From positions 124,001-188,000 of the forward strand of contig JACKOM010000004.1 of NCBI GenBank assembly GCA_024234265.1: a stretch of 64,000 nucleotides of DNA. The letters are read 5' to 3'. A program made the translations under genes and the position numbers. Source of the DNA: Oceanospirillaceae bacterium. GTDB lineage: Bacteria > Pseudomonadota > Gammaproteobacteria > Pseudomonadales > Oceanobacteraceae. This document shows positions 1 through 8,397 of this stretch, in pieces. Below the pieces are notes generated by a model. That model worked only from the letters and a program-made list of their open reading frames with translations. It was not told the DNA's origin and searched no databases. Positions within the stretch are counted from its first letter, which is position 1. Each line of letters opens with the position of its first letter.

Positions 1-1
1 G

Positions 2-865
2 GTGCAGAGATACGGTTACCCCTGTAATCAGGCCGGCGAAGCCACGGCTAAACCGGATTTCCTGATTCTCGGTTACGGTAAATTTGGTGGCCTGGAGCTG
101 AGTTACGGCTCAGATCTGGACATGGTGTTTGTGCACGGCGGTGATTCCATGGCCAGCACCAACGGCGAAAAATCCATCGACAACCTGACCTTTTACACCC
201 GCATGGGGCAGCGCATTATTCACATTCTCAACACCAATACGCGCGCCGGCATGCTCTACGAGGTGGACCTGCAACTGCGCCCCTCCGGTAACTCAGGGCT
301 GATCGTGACCTCCCTCACCGGCTTTGCCAAATATCAGGAAGAATCCGCCTGGACCTGGGAACACCAGGCCCTCACCCGCGCACGGGTGATCTGCGGCCCC
401 GAGCATCTGCAACAGGCATTTAGTGAAATACGCGAAAAAATCCTGCGCCGCGAACGGGACACTGACAAGCTGCGCCAGGAAGTGCGCGATATGCGCAAAA
501 AAATGCGCGATAACTTAGGTTCGCAGAGTGTGGGTAAAGCCGAGCTGGCCCTTAAACAGGACCCGGGCGGGATTATTGATATCGAATTTATGGTGCAGTT
601 TGAATTGCTTGCCCAGTCGCACCAGTATCCGCAGCTCACGCAATACACCGACAACATCCGCCAACTCGATGGCCTGGGTGCCACCGGCTGTTTTGATGCG
701 CAAACCGTGCAAACCCTGCAGGAAATTTATATTGCCTACCGCTCACTGGCCCACCAGCGCGCCCTGCAGAACCAGCCGCTTTTGCTGAATCCTGCGGATA
801 TTACCGAGGAACTGGAAAACCAGCGGCACAAAGTTAGCCAGCTCTGGCAGCAACTTATTGAATAA
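2..865 (+). CDS. glnE: Bifunctional glutamine synthetase adenylyltransferase/deadenylyltransferase, C-terminal part (partial)
   Basis: This is the C-terminal ~287 residues of GlnE, which adds and removes AMP on glutamine synthetase in response to PII and so tunes nitrogen assimilation. The reading frame is open from the first bases of the window, so the true start lies upstream. The nucleotidyltransferase signature is visible early in the fragment (GYGKFGGLELSYGSDLDMVF, with the GS..D.D metal-binding motif), followed by the LQLRPSGNSGL stretch and the helical domain ending in GGIIDIEFMVQF. These match the second (adenylyltransferase) half of GlnE. The stop is followed at once by a clear intrinsic terminator, so it is the last gene of its transcript. 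Confidence 0.93.
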   Translation: MQRYGYPCNQAGEATAKPDFLILGYGKFGGLELSYGSDLDMVFVHGGDSMASTNGEKSIDNLTFYTRMGQRIIHILNTNTRAGMLYEVDLQLRPSGNSGLIVTSLTGFAKYQEESAWTWEHQALTRARVICGPEHLQQAFSEIREKILRRERDTDKLRQEVRDMRKKMRDNLGSQSVGKAELALKQDPGGIIDIEFMVQFELLAQSHQYPQLTQYTDNIRQLDGLGATGCFDAQTVQTLQEIYIAYRSLAHQRALQNQPLLLNPADITEELENQRHKVSQLWQQLIE

Positions 866-923
866 TACGCGGAGAGTTTGAAAACCGTAGTGGGGCCACT
901 GCCGGCCCACAGTTTTAAAAATC

Positions 924-963
924 AAAAACGTTGAATAAAGAAATTTCATTCAACGCTTTTTTT
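924..963 (+). terminator. Intrinsic terminator after glnE
   Basis: An 8-bp perfect stem (CGTTGAAT at 929-936 with ATTCAACG at 948-955) has an 11-base loop and is followed by a run of seven T. It lies about 60 bases after the glnE stop and reads in the same direction. Confidence 0.85.
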
Positions 964-1050
964 GCTAACACAGATTTATCACGGCGTTAACTCAGAACAC
1001 TTTTCAGCGAACTTGCAGCGCCGGTTTTTTAAAGCACCATAGCCCGCCGT

Positions 1051-1390
1051 CAGCATGGATGCTGACAAAGCGCCGGCGAAGCAGGGCATGGATGCCCCAT
1101 GGCGCGTGGGCGTGATGGCGCGCCTAAAAAATCGGAAACAAGCAGCAGTGTGAGCGAAGGATGGGTCTGGGAAGTCCCTTCCCAGAAAGAAAAAACGGGA
1201 TTTAAAAGTCGTTTAATTCTGCAACATCAAACTAGAATCCGCCTATCGTGGGGGGCTTGCCCCCACACCCCCGCTTTGAACGCAACCGGGCGTATTTCCT
1301 CACTCCAACAAAAAACATTCGCCCCCGCGCTATGGGGCATCCTGCCCTGGGGTCCCTCGCTTCGCCAGCATCCCTGCTGGCTCGGGCGTG
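1051..1390. repeat. Cluster of REP-like short palindromes in a gene-free stretch
   Basis: The 744-base gap between glnE and the next gene holds no convincing coding region. It contains several GC-rich palindromes of similar design: CAGCATGGATGCTG (1051-1064), GGGCATGGATGCCC (1084-1097), GGGCA/TGCCC (1335-1347) and GCCAGCA/TGCTGGC (1364-1381), plus a GGGGGCTTGCCCCC hairpin around 1250-1265. The GCATGGATGC and GGCATCCTGCC cores recur in both orientations. Such intergenic palindromes resemble REP/BIME-type elements. Copy number in the genome cannot be judged from one window. Confidence 0.55.
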
Positions 1391-1609
1391 TTTTTTGTTT
1401 ACGTTTCGGCGCCCTTGAGCGTTCATTTTGTGCCCATCACAAACGGCAGTTACATCTGCTCAATCTAAAAAATACGGCCTCAAACTAGGCCCTATTCTGT
1501 GCGTAAAAACTCTGAGACAGCAGTGCCCAAATGGCTGTTTTTTCCGCTCGCCCTTTACCCTCCATGCAATGCCAGACATACTTTGCGGGACCTTTTCTGC
1601 GGGTAAATT

Positions 1610-2946
1610 ATGTTCGCCACATTTAAAGCCGCCCTGTCTGCGCAAAAAAATCGCCTCCGCGAAAAAATCAGTAACCGCTGGCAACAAAGCAAAGCGTTTA
1701 CCCTGCGCACCTGGGAGCAAATCAGCGCCTATTCCAAACCGCGCATTATCAATTTTCTGATCTGGCTGGATGACACTGTCACCCCCCTGAAAAAGATGCT
1801 CGGCACCTTAGTGGGCCGCGAAGATCTGTTCACCTCGGAAGATAAATTCATTCTGCTCGATCAGGTGACGCGTTTTTACCAGTCGGATTTTTACCTGGCC
1901 CTGGATGAAAAACTGCGTGATTCTTTTACCGATATGCCGCTCGCCGGGGACGACCCGCGTATCATCCAGCGCAGCACCATGGCGCAACTGACCAACGCAG
2001 TGCAAGCCTGGCAGGAAGGGCGCAACCTGAGTGTGGCCATCAGCGGCGAAAAAAGCTCAGGCCTCACCACCTTGCTGAACAGTTTTATTCTGTATCTCAA
2101 AGACAACAAAATCAGTCACCAGCATTTACCCCTGAATGAACGCCTCACCTCCGCCCTGGATATCACCACCCTGGTGAAAGAATTATTCCGCCTGCGCACC
2201 GACCCCATAGGGCTGGATAATCTGATCATGCACATCAATGAACTCAAACCTAAAGTCATTGTGCTGGATAACCTGCATTTTCTGGTGCAGCGCACCGGCA
2301 GCGCACAAAGGGTAATCGATACCTTAGGGGCCATTATTCTCGGCACCCGCGGCCACCATTTATGGGTATTGGGCTGTGAAGAGCAGGCCTGGCGGCGTTT
2401 AACCTACGGTTATGAATTTGAGCATGTCTTCAGCCATTTAATTCATCTGGATAATTTCAGCCGCAGCGAAATGAACGAATTACTCGTCACCCGTTTCCGT
2501 TGCGCGGGTTTTACCCATATTAACGAAGTGCTGCTCGATGAATTAAAAAACACCAAAACCCGATTGATGCCATCTCGCGTAAAAGCAAAGGTTGTATTGA
2601 ACTGGCGTTATTTTATTGCCTGGCGAATATGCAATACGGCACCGGCAAACATAAGGTGTTTTTGCAGCGCCCCCTGACCATAGATGTCAGCGCCCTTAAA
2701 GAATTGGATAACACAGAATTATTTACCCTCGCGGAAATCTGCACACACGGGCAGTTATCCGCTTCGGAACACAGGGTGATTTTCCGCACCACACTTAATC
2801 AGAGCAAAATGGCCCTTGAGCATCTGCGTGTGCTGGGCCTGCTGGATCAGGTGGAACCCGGTAACCGGCGTGAAGCCTATCAGTTAAAACTGATTGCCTC
2901 GTCGATGATTATCGATCATCTCATCGCCGCGAATTATTTGTACTGA
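1610..2946 (+). pseudogene. AAA-type ATPase/ATP-binding protein, coding sequence split by a -1 frame change
   Basis: Two overlapping reading frames make one protein of about 445 residues. The first frame (1610-2677) has a P-loop-like segment (GEKSSGLTT near residue 145) and a Walker B-like strand (PKVIVLDNLHF near residue 215-225). The Walker A lacks the canonical GK[ST] lysine. After about codon 315 the first frame turns into unlikely sequence. The -1 frame continues with IDAISRKSKGCIELALFYCL and then the helical C-terminal domain, ending at 2946. Joined at the A-rich run at 2545-2551 the product reads smoothly. This is either a one-base deletion (mutation or sequencing error) or a programmed shift (see the slippery site). 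It stands 7 bases before mscS, so the two are probably co-transcribed. The start at 1610 is preceded by only a weak ribosome binding site. The cellular role is not known to me. Confidence 0.6.
2545..2551 (+). other. A AAA AAC heptamer in slippery phase at the frame change
   Basis: In the zero frame the codons are TTA AAA AAC, giving the canonical X XXY YYZ heptamer A AAA AAC in the phase required for -1 slippage. Continuing in the -1 frame from 2551 gives a sensible protein up to the stop at 2946. I see no strong stem-loop or upstream Shine-Dalgarno-like stimulator beside it, so a simple homopolymer deletion is at least as likely. Confidence 0.4.
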
Positions 2947-2953
2947 GGTATTT

Positions 2954-3790
2954 ATGCAAGAGAATATGGTTGAGCTGCTGCATCAGATATTTTCCTTCAT
3001 CAATATCTTCGCGATTGTCAGCGTACTCTTAGGGGTTTGGGTATTTCTGGTATTTATGCGCTGGTGTATTGATGCACTGGTGGCTTTTTACCCGAAATAC
3101 CGTATCCAGTTATCCCAGACATACCCCATGCTGCGCATTATCGTGTGGCTGGCCACCACCATTTATATTGTGGTGGGCATTATTAAACCGCCGGAAGCAA
3201 TTTTATTTGCATCCTTAGGCTCCATGGGCCTCGCCGTTGGCCTCGCCGCACAGGATGCGATACGCAACGTATTAGCCGGTATTATTATGGCCTTTTCACC
3301 GCGTTTTCGTGTGGGTGACATGGTACAAATCGGCGAGCATTACGGCGAAGTGGTTGGCCTGGATTTAAGCATTACGCGCCTGCAAACCTTTGACGACAAC
3401 ACAGTGTCAGTGCCAAACGCCAACGTATTAAGCATGCCGGTTTCCAACGCCAACGGCGGTGAATTAAATGAAATGGTGGTAATCCCCATCGCCCTGCCAC
3501 CCAATATTTCCATTAAAAAAGTCAAAACCGCGGCGATTACCGCAGCTAAATGCTCACCCTATGTGTACCTGAAAAAACCCATTACCGCGACCATCAGCCC
3601 GGAATACGACAAAGGTTTTTATATCAAACTTGTAGTGAAAGCCTACGTTATCGATGTGCGCATGGAAAAAGCCATGGCCACGGATATTGCTGAACGCATT
3701 ATGGAAACCCTGTTTGATAAGGATTTATTAAAAGAATCCGCCTACGACCCGGATAAACCGGAAACCATCAACCAAACACGGGAAGATTGA
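2954..3790 (+). CDS. MscS-family small-conductance mechanosensitive channel
   Basis: The 278-residue protein belongs to the MscS family of inner-membrane channels that open under membrane tension and relieve osmotic pressure. It has two or three hydrophobic segments in the first 95 residues, then the pore-lining helix rich in Gly/Ala (LGSMGLAVGLAAQDAIRNVLAG, about 85-110). The conserved beta domain follows (FRVGDMVQIGEHYGEVVGLDL, then TVSVPNANVL), and finally the alpha/beta C-terminal domain. Length is close to E. coli MscS (286). A GAGG ribosome binding site precedes ATG 2954. The gene sits between the ATPase reading frame and the HIT gene at short spacing, suggesting one transcript. Confidence 0.9.
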   Translation: MQENMVELLHQIFSFINIFAIVSVLLGVWVFLVFMRWCIDALVAFYPKYRIQLSQTYPMLRIIVWLATTIYIVVGIIKPPEAILFASLGSMGLAVGLAAQDAIRNVLAGIIMAFSPRFRVGDMVQIGEHYGEVVGLDLSITRLQTFDDNTVSVPNANVLSMPVSNANGGELNEMVVIPIALPPNISIKKVKTAAITAAKCSPYVYLKKPITATISPEYDKGFYIKLVVKAYVIDVRMEKAMATDIAERIMETLFDKDLLKESAYDPDKPETINQTRED

Positions 3791-3803
3791 GGTAAACAGC
3801 AAA

Positions 3804-4145
3804 ATGACTGATACCATATTCAGTAAAATCATCCGCAAAGAAGCACCCGCCAATATCGTGTATGAAGATGATTTATGCATGGCGTTTAAGGATATGTTCC
3901 CCTGCGCACCGGTGCATATTCTGGTCATCCCTAAAAAACCGATTCCACGTTTATGTGATGCCAGCGCAGAGGATAAAACTGTATTGGGGCATTTAATGCT
4001 GGTGGCCAATCAGGTAGCTGCCGATGCCGGCGTGGGTGATAAATTCCGCCTGGTGGTCAACAACGGCGCAGATGCTGGGCAAAGTGTGTTTCACCTGCAT
4101 TTGCATGTGATCGGCGGACGCCGCCTGCAATGGCCACCGGGTTAA
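3804..4145 (+). CDS. hinT: HIT-family purine nucleoside phosphoramidase (HinT-like)
   Basis: The 113-residue protein is a histidine-triad hydrolase of the HinT branch, which cleaves AMP from lysine or other amines. The start MTDTIFSKIIRKEAPANIVYED is typical, and the catalytic triad HLHLHVIGG lies near residues 95-103. The length matches HinT. It follows mscS by 13 bases and is closed by a terminator at 4173-4203. Confidence 0.92.
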   Translation: MTDTIFSKIIRKEAPANIVYEDDLCMAFKDMFPCAPVHILVIPKKPIPRLCDASAEDKTVLGHLMLVANQVAADAGVGDKFRLVVNNGADAGQSVFHLHLHVIGGRRLQWPPG

Positions 4146-4172
4146 GCAGTTAACAATCAATAGCTTTTACAT

Positions 4173-4203
4173 AATCCCCATCGGTTAATCCATGGGGATT
4201 TTT
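4173..4203 (+). terminator. Intrinsic terminator after hinT
   Basis: AATCCCCA (4173-4180) pairs with TGGGGATT (4193-4200) around a 12-base loop, followed by TTT. It separates the mscS-hinT transcript from the ABC gene 20 bases later. Confidence 0.8.
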
Positions 4204-4222
4204 CCATCAATAAAAGGCAATT

Positions 4223-5677
4223 ATGTTCAGTTTTCATAATATCCGTTACAGCCCCGATAAACATTTCACCCTCAGCATTGCCGCGCTGGATATGCCTGCC
4301 GGGCAACACTGGGCATTTATCGGCACCAATGGCAGTGGTAAATCCAGCCTGGGGCGTTTAATTGCCGGCAAAATCGATAATATCAACGGCGATATCACTA
4401 TGCCCACGGGGCAAAGCTGTGCGCTGATTTCCTTCGAAGAACAGGCGGCCCTGATTCAGCGTGAACGCGAACGGGATGATTCGGATATTCTCGATATAGT
4501 CACCGAAGGCACCCCGGTAATTGAGTTATTGCATGAAGTCAGCAGCGATACCGCCAGCATTCAGCAGTGGTGTGAACGTTTTGGCATAGTGCATGTTTTA
4601 CAGCGTGGTTTCCGCAAACTTTCCACCGGTGAAACCCGCAAGGTGTTATTAATTCGCGCCCTGCTGCAAAAACCCGATATTTTAATTGTGGATGAACCCT
4701 ACGACGGTCTGGATATTAACAGCCAGCAAAACCTGCAGGCCTGTTTTGATGAACTGCACCAGCAGAATATCCGCATTATTCTGATTTTAAACCGCATCAG
4801 TGAATTGCCCGCTTGGGTAACACACTTAGGTTTTTTACATCAAGGGCAGTTATTAACCCAGGGCGAGAAAAACAGCGTGCTGCAAAATCAGGCGGTAAAA
4901 TCCCTGTTATTTTTTGACAACGCCAGTTTTGATCTTCCCCCAAAGGATAATTGCTGCGCCCACTATCCCGTCAAACAAGGCGATGCATTGGTTATTTTAC
5001 GTGAGGGTAAAATAGCCTACAGCGAGCGCACTATTTTCAGCGGCTTGAACTGGCAGATTAATAAAGGTGAGCACTGGGCAATACTCGGCCCCAATGGCTG
5101 TGGCAAAACCAGCCTGCTGAATTTAATTACCGGTGACCACCCGCAGTGTTATGCCAATGATTTAAATATATTTGGCATTCAACGCGGCAGCGGCGAAAGC
5201 ATCTGGGATATTAAAAAACACATCGGCATTATTTCCGCCGCATTGCAGTGGGAATACCGGGTGTCCTGCAATTTACTCAGCACCGTATTATCCGGCCTGT
5301 TTGACAGCATAGGCCTCTACCATCAGGTGGATGAACACCAGAAATCCCTCGCCATGGCCTGGCTGCGGCAGATTCATCTCGAACATAAAGCCAACGCGCC
5401 TTTGCAAAGCCTCTCCTACGGTGAGCAACGTCTGGTATTAATTGCCCGCGCTATGATTAAACAACCCGCCCTGCTGGTGCTGGATGAACCCTGTCAGGGG
5501 CTGGATGAAATCAACCGTCAGTTAGTGCTGGCCTTTATTGAGCGCCTCGCCCAACAGGGCGAAAGCACCCTCTTGTATGTCACCCACCACGCCGGCGATC
5601 TGCTGCCCTGTTTTAGCCGTCGCCTGCAATGCACCAGTACCGACCCCGTGCACGGCAGCCACTGGCAAAGCCTCTGA
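4223..5677 (+). CDS. modF: Duplicated ABC ATPase, ModF/PhrA-like
   Basis: The 484-residue cytoplasmic protein has two tandem ABC ATPase domains and no membrane segments. Domain 1 has Walker A GTNGSGKSS (about residue 33-41), signature LSTGETRKV and Walker B ILIVDEPYDGLD. Domain 2 has GPNGCGKTS (about 291-299), signature LSYGEQRLV and LLVLDEPCQGLDE. This two-domain layout and length match ModF (PhrA), linked in E. coli to the molybdate operon. No modABC genes are next to it here, so its substrate or role is uncertain. It is a single-gene unit between a terminator and the alkB control region. Confidence 0.85.
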   Translation: MFSFHNIRYSPDKHFTLSIAALDMPAGQHWAFIGTNGSGKSSLGRLIAGKIDNINGDITMPTGQSCALISFEEQAALIQRERERDDSDILDIVTEGTPVIELLHEVSSDTASIQQWCERFGIVHVLQRGFRKLSTGETRKVLLIRALLQKPDILIVDEPYDGLDINSQQNLQACFDELHQQNIRIILILNRISELPAWVTHLGFLHQGQLLTQGEKNSVLQNQAVKSLLFFDNASFDLPPKDNCCAHYPVKQGDALVILREGKIAYSERTIFSGLNWQINKGEHWAILGPNGCGKTSLLNLITGDHPQCYANDLNIFGIQRGSGESIWDIKKHIGIISAALQWEYRVSCNLLSTVLSGLFDSIGLYHQVDEHQKSLAMAWLRQIHLEHKANAPLQSLSYGEQRLVLIARAMIKQPALLVLDEPCQGLDEINRQLVLAFIERLAQQGESTLLYVTHHAGDLLPCFSRRLQCTSTDPVHGSHWQSL

Positions 5678-5787
5678 GTACACCCTGATCCGCCCCGTTT
5701 GACCCCTGCGGCCCACTGCTTCCGGCAGCTGGGCCTATTTCTATTCCCCCGTCTGCCATCCCTGCGTAATTTGGCGCATTGCTTCTA

Positions 5788-5854
5788 AATTGTAGTATTG
5801 TCCTACAATTTGACCAATGATAAGGTTGTCACTACAGTTATTCTTGTAGGACAA
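5788..5854 (+). promoter_or_regulatory. alkB control region: sigma70-like promoter bracketed by two GntR-type palindromes
   Basis: Two copies of the same 11-bp palindromic box are present: TTGTCCTACAA (5798-5808) and TTGTAGGACAA (5844-5854), one the reverse complement of the other. The first also forms an 8-bp inverted repeat AATTGTAG/CTACAATT (5788-5795 and 5803-5810). Between them lie a plausible -35 TTGACC (5810-5815), a 17-bp spacer and a -10 TACAGT (5833-5838), putting the second box at the transcription start. The boxes fit the TNGTNNNACNA pattern known for FadR-subgroup GntR regulators. A repressor acting here is an inference, and no regulator gene lies nearby. Confidence 0.6.
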
Positions 5855-5909
5855 CTGGACACAACCAATAACGCTGGTGCCATGCACGCCACACACACGA
5901 GGGATAAAA

Positions 5910-7052
5910 ATGAACCTGGCTAACATCAACCCGCAGACCATGCTGCGTATCAAAAAATACGGTTACCTGATTTTTATGCTGCCGCTGTTATTACCGCCGG
6001 TCAGTTATTTTCTGGGGCACCTGAGCGCGCAACATACCCTGTTTGCAGGTTTTTCCCTGGTCGTGGTGTTTGGCATTATTCCACTGCTGGATTTATTACT
6101 GGGTAAAGATCCGGTTAACCCGGATGAAAAAGATGTGCCCGCACTCTCTGAGCAAACCTTTTACCGCCTGCTAACCCTTTCCTGCCTGCCTTTATATGCA
6201 GCCGGAATATTCACTTATGGTTATCTTTTATTGCAGTGGCAGGAATTAAGCCCAATTGCCATGCTGTTGTACGTGATGTCCTGCGGCACTGTGGGCGGCA
6301 TTATTGCAATAAACGTGGGCCATGAATTAATACACAAAAATACTAAAACCGAGCAAATTGCCGGGGGTTTATTGCTGGCACTTGTGACCTATGCGGGTTT
6401 TAAAGTGGAGCATGTTTATGGCCACCACGTGCATGTTTCCACACCGGAAGATGCCTCCTCTTCGCGCTACAATCAGGGTTTATACGCCTTTTTACCCCAT
6501 GCTTATCTGCACAATTTTTTAAATGCCTGGAAATTACAAAAAGCCCGCATGCAACGCAAAGGCCAAGCCTTCTGGGGCCCTAAAAACGAATTATTCTGGT
6601 ATTACGCGGTATCTTTTGCCGTATCTGCCCTGATGGGTTACGCCTTTACCCTGTGGGGCGCAGAATTCTGGATGGGTGTGGCGTTCTTTTTTGCACAGAG
6701 TTTTATCGCCTTCACCCTGCTGGAAATTATTAATTACATCGAACACTACGGCCTGCACCGCCGTAAAATGGCCAACGGTAAATATGAGCGTGTCCAGCCT
6801 GAGCATTCCTGGAACAGCAATTATTTCCTGACCAATATGTTTTTATTCCAGCTGCAGCGCCACAGCGATCACCACGCCTACGCCAACCGCCGTTATCAGG
6901 TATTGCGCCACCATGAAGACAGCCCGCAACTGCCGTTCGGTTACGCCACCATGTTTGTAATTGCGTTAATTCCGCCCCTGTGGAAAGCCATTATGAACCC
7001 ACGCGTAGAAGCCTATTACGCGGATGATGAATTACTGGCACCACAGTCTTAA
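5910..7052 (+). CDS. alkB: Alkane 1-monooxygenase (membrane non-haem di-iron)
   Basis: This is an integral-membrane di-iron enzyme that hydroxylates medium-chain n-alkanes at the terminal carbon using electrons from rubredoxin. It has about six hydrophobic segments. The three histidine boxes are intact: HELIHK (residues 138-143), EHVYGHHVHV (167 onward, followed by TPEDASSSR) and LQRHSDHHA (315-323). The AlkB HYG motif is also intact (IEHYGL). The start at 5910 is chosen because GAGGGA stands five bases upstream. A GTG in frame at 5877 lacks a good site. 380 residues is normal for AlkB. No rubredoxin, rubredoxin reductase or regulator gene is adjacent. A terminator follows at 7075. Confidence 0.95.
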   Translation: MNLANINPQTMLRIKKYGYLIFMLPLLLPPVSYFLGHLSAQHTLFAGFSLVVVFGIIPLLDLLLGKDPVNPDEKDVPALSEQTFYRLLTLSCLPLYAAGIFTYGYLLLQWQELSPIAMLLYVMSCGTVGGIIAINVGHELIHKNTKTEQIAGGLLLALVTYAGFKVEHVYGHHVHVSTPEDASSSRYNQGLYAFLPHAYLHNFLNAWKLQKARMQRKGQAFWGPKNELFWYYAVSFAVSALMGYAFTLWGAEFWMGVAFFFAQSFIAFTLLEIINYIEHYGLHRRKMANGKYERVQPEHSWNSNYFLTNMFLFQLQRHSDHHAYANRRYQVLRHHEDSPQLPFGYATMFVIALIPPLWKAIMNPRVEAYYADDELLAPQS

Positions 7053-7074
7053 ACCTACAACCTTTCATACCTTT

Positions 7075-7096
7075 GCCCCCTGATGGGGGCTTTTTT
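7075..7096 (+). terminator. Intrinsic terminator after alkB
   Basis: GCCCCC (7075-7080), loop TGAT, GGGGGC (7085-7090) and then six T. Confidence 0.88.
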
Positions 7097-7180
7097 ATTT
7101 ATTCTTTGTCCAAAATGGCAAATCGGCCGAAGTATCTTTACTTAAGCGCAACACCCACCATTCCATTCGGAGGAAACGAT

Positions 7181-8383
7181 ATGGTGTTACGAACCGCACG
7201 CTTACCGCTTGCCCTGTGCATAGCCGCAGCATCCAGCATGGCCATGGCCGGGGATATTAAATTTAATGGTTTTGCTTCTGTCGTATCAGGCATTGATTTA
7301 AGTGACGACAATGCCCTCACCGCCGGTGGCGAAGCCTATACCAATGACACGGTTGATAACCTGCAAGAGTCCCGCTTGGGTTTACAAGTAACCGCCCCCC
7401 TGGGTGATGATGTCCGTTTTATCGGCCAAGCCATTGCCCGCGGCAATGCGGAAACCGGTTTTGTCAGTAATTACGAATGGGCCTATTTAGATTATAACGT
7501 GGGTGATTCCGGTAAATTTAAAGCGGGGCGCATGCGTATTCCGTTTTACAAATATTCCGATTATTTAGATGTGGGTTATGCCTACCACTGGATTACCCCA
7601 CCCAAATCCATGTACAGCCTCGCCTTTAGTAACGTCGATGGTTTAGGTTACAGCCAGAACTTTGCTGTTGGTGGCATGGATATGTCGGTCAATACCGTCT
7701 TTGGCCGTTACCAGGGTAATTTACGTATTGCCGGCCAGGATGCACCGGGTGATTTGCAAAATCTTGGTGCAATAAACTTCACCATGGCAATGGGCAACCA
7801 TGAATTTTATGCTGCCTATGCCCAGGCAGATGTGTATATCGATTCGGCCTTGGTAACGGGCATGATTACGCAAATTCAAACACTCACCGTTTCCGATATA
7901 GATGATACTCAGCTGCTGGTAGATGGCGATAATGGCACCTTTTTTGGCTTAGGTTATAAAGGCGCCATTGGGGATATAGGTTTATATGCCGAAGCCAGCC
8001 AGGTAAAAGTACAGGACAGCCTTATCCAGGACTCCACCGGCGGGTATCTGGGTGCATCCTACAACATGGGCAGTTATCTGGTGCATCTGACCTATGAAAT
8101 GCAAATCAGCGATACCAAAAAAGGTGATGGCATGGCGACCGGCGGGGCAGCCGCTGCCGCAGATACTGCCATTACCAATACACTACGTGGTTTGAATGGC
8201 AGAGCGGGTGAAGGTGACGCTTCTACTATGACTCTTGGCCTGCGTAAAGACTTAGGCACATCCAATGCGATTAAATTTGAAGTCTCGCAATACGATGAAA
8301 ATCGCTACCAAGATAAAGACGCCACTGATAAATCCAAAGAAAGTGCAACGTTAGTCAAAGTTGCCTTTGAAGCGATGTTCTAA
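7181..8383 (+). CDS. Outer-membrane beta-barrel porin
   Basis: The 400-residue exported protein has an N-terminal signal peptide (hydrophobic core LPLALCIAAASSMAMA, cleavage probably before GDIKF). The mature part alternates polar and aromatic residues in repeated strands with Gly/Asp-rich loops, and ends in an aromatic terminal residue (KVAFEAMF), as expected for a beta-barrel. GGAGGA 7 bases upstream fixes the start at 7181; the open frame extends further upstream through the terminator hairpin. Its substrate cannot be told from sequence. The next gene, 14 bases on, is a small phosphate-binding-type protein, so the pair may be co-expressed. Confidence 0.75.
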   Translation: MVLRTARLPLALCIAAASSMAMAGDIKFNGFASVVSGIDLSDDNALTAGGEAYTNDTVDNLQESRLGLQVTAPLGDDVRFIGQAIARGNAETGFVSNYEWAYLDYNVGDSGKFKAGRMRIPFYKYSDYLDVGYAYHWITPPKSMYSLAFSNVDGLGYSQNFAVGGMDMSVNTVFGRYQGNLRIAGQDAPGDLQNLGAINFTMAMGNHEFYAAYAQADVYIDSALVTGMITQIQTLTVSDIDDTQLLVDGDNGTFFGLGYKGAIGDIGLYAEASQVKVQDSLIQDSTGGYLGASYNMGSYLVHLTYEMQISDTKKGDGMATGGAAAAADTAITNTLRGLNGRAGEGDASTMTLGLRKDLGTSNAIKFEVSQYDENRYQDKDATDKSKESATLVKVAFEAMF

Positions 8384-8397
8384 GGGAGGATGCAACC

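Noticed and set aside
1099..1760. Two open frames of 129 and 110 codons between glnE and the ATPase gene
   Set aside because: They run through palindromic repeats, lack ribosome binding sites and have no protein-like composition.
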